A stretch of DNA of 6,725 bases from Verrucomicrobiales bacterium (GTDB lineage Bacteria > Verrucomicrobiota > Verrucomicrobiia > Verrucomicrobiales > DEV007). Made by a program: the position numbers and the translations under genes. The stretch is taken from contig SLGN01000673.1 of the NCBI GenBank assembly GCA_007123695.1, forward strand, positions 1 to 6,725, in the 5' to 3' direction. Of the stretch, positions 6,649 to 6,725 are shown piece after piece (positions within the stretch are counted from its first letter, which is position 1; every line of letters begins with the position of its first letter). Under the pieces are notes generated by a model that had not been told where the DNA came from, made no database searches, and was given only the letters and a program-made list of their open reading frames with translations.

Positions 6649-6725
6649 CCTCTGCCGTTGCACCCGGTCCAGAGCAACTCTCTGAAATTTCCTGCCCGCA
6701 ACTCCGTCGATCCCGCAGGCGCCCG

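Larger units (their letters stand above)
6578..6678. repeat. Cluster of nested and alternative inverted repeats
   Basis: Several complementary segments interlock. GACCGGGGGTG (6578-6588) pairs with CACCCGGTC (6661-6669), leaving two G unpaired. GAGGC (6590-6594) pairs with GCCTC (6648-6652). TTGGTC (6624-6629) pairs with GACCAA (6634-6639). A competing stem joins GTTGCCTCTG (6645-6654) to CAGAGCAAC (6670-6678) with one bulged C, and it cannot coexist with the first two stems. No T-run follows on either strand, so a plain intrinsic terminator is not indicated. It could be a structured RNA, operator cluster, small mobile-element remnant, or chance in GC-rich DNA. Confidence 0.4.
6327..6725. other. 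Intergenic region without a supported gene
   Basis: Beyond the heme-protein ribosome-binding site this stretch holds a GC-rich leader (about 6327-6420), the AT-rich island, and the repeat cluster at 6578-6678. A GC-rich tail (6679-6725) shows nothing I recognise. Minus-strand frames entering from the right edge stay open to about 6545 in two phases, but the translations resemble no known family. The end of a gene from the right cannot be excluded. Confidence 0.6.

Noticed and set aside
6645..6678. The 9-bp bulged stem as an intrinsic terminator
   Set aside because: The 15-nt loop and the absence of a T-run after it on either strand make this unlikely.
6281..6685. A plus-strand open frame of 134 codons across the intergenic region
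   Set aside because: It begins inside the heme-protein signal-peptide region on the other strand, has no ribosome-binding site and changes composition midway. Only its AT-rich middle looks protein-like, and that is reported as a finding instead.
6571..6725. A tRNA gene or CRISPR array
   Set aside because: No cloverleaf, T-loop motif or regularly spaced identical repeats with spacers; only two octamer copies are present.

Overview
The window looks like a chromosomal segment of a high-GC bacterium of the Planctomycetes-Verrucomicrobia (PVC) superphylum, more likely Verrucomicrobia. The main reason is the large gene at 3732-6311. It encodes a periplasmic beta-propeller/HEAT/cytochrome c protein of the 'PVC-type heme-binding CxxCH' class, which is greatly expanded in that superphylum. 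The MoxR/DUF58 pair also has the short, soluble DUF58 form common there. Coding DNA is roughly two-thirds GC by eye.

Layout. Plus strand: the 3' part of a MoxR-family AAA+ ATPase gene (its start lies left of the window), then a DUF58 protein with a von Willebrand factor A-type fold (955-1839). These two form a short operon that ends against a convergent gene, with only 18 bp between stop codons. Minus strand, read right to left: the PVC-type heme protein (6311 to 3732), an FkbM-family methyltransferase (3649 to 2900) and a DUF72/YecE-like protein (2832 to 1858). The gaps between them are 82 and 67 bp. Co-transcription is possible, but no shared pathway is evident.

The right end (6312-6725) has no gene I can support. 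It holds the ribosome-binding site of the heme-protein gene and an AT-rich island (6421-6570, about 35% GC) with a promoter-like -35/-10 pair on the minus strand. Further out, at 6578-6678, is a cluster of inverted and direct repeats that can be drawn as nested or alternative hairpins.

Working together: MoxR and DUF58 proteins form a chaperone-like ATPase/vWA pair, probably acting on maturation of another protein or complex. The heme protein is exported and probably performs an oxidation coupled to a c-type heme, with a C-terminal discoidin-like domain that may bind glycan. I see no convincing new multi-gene system. The least-explained DNA is the intergenic region at 6421-6680.
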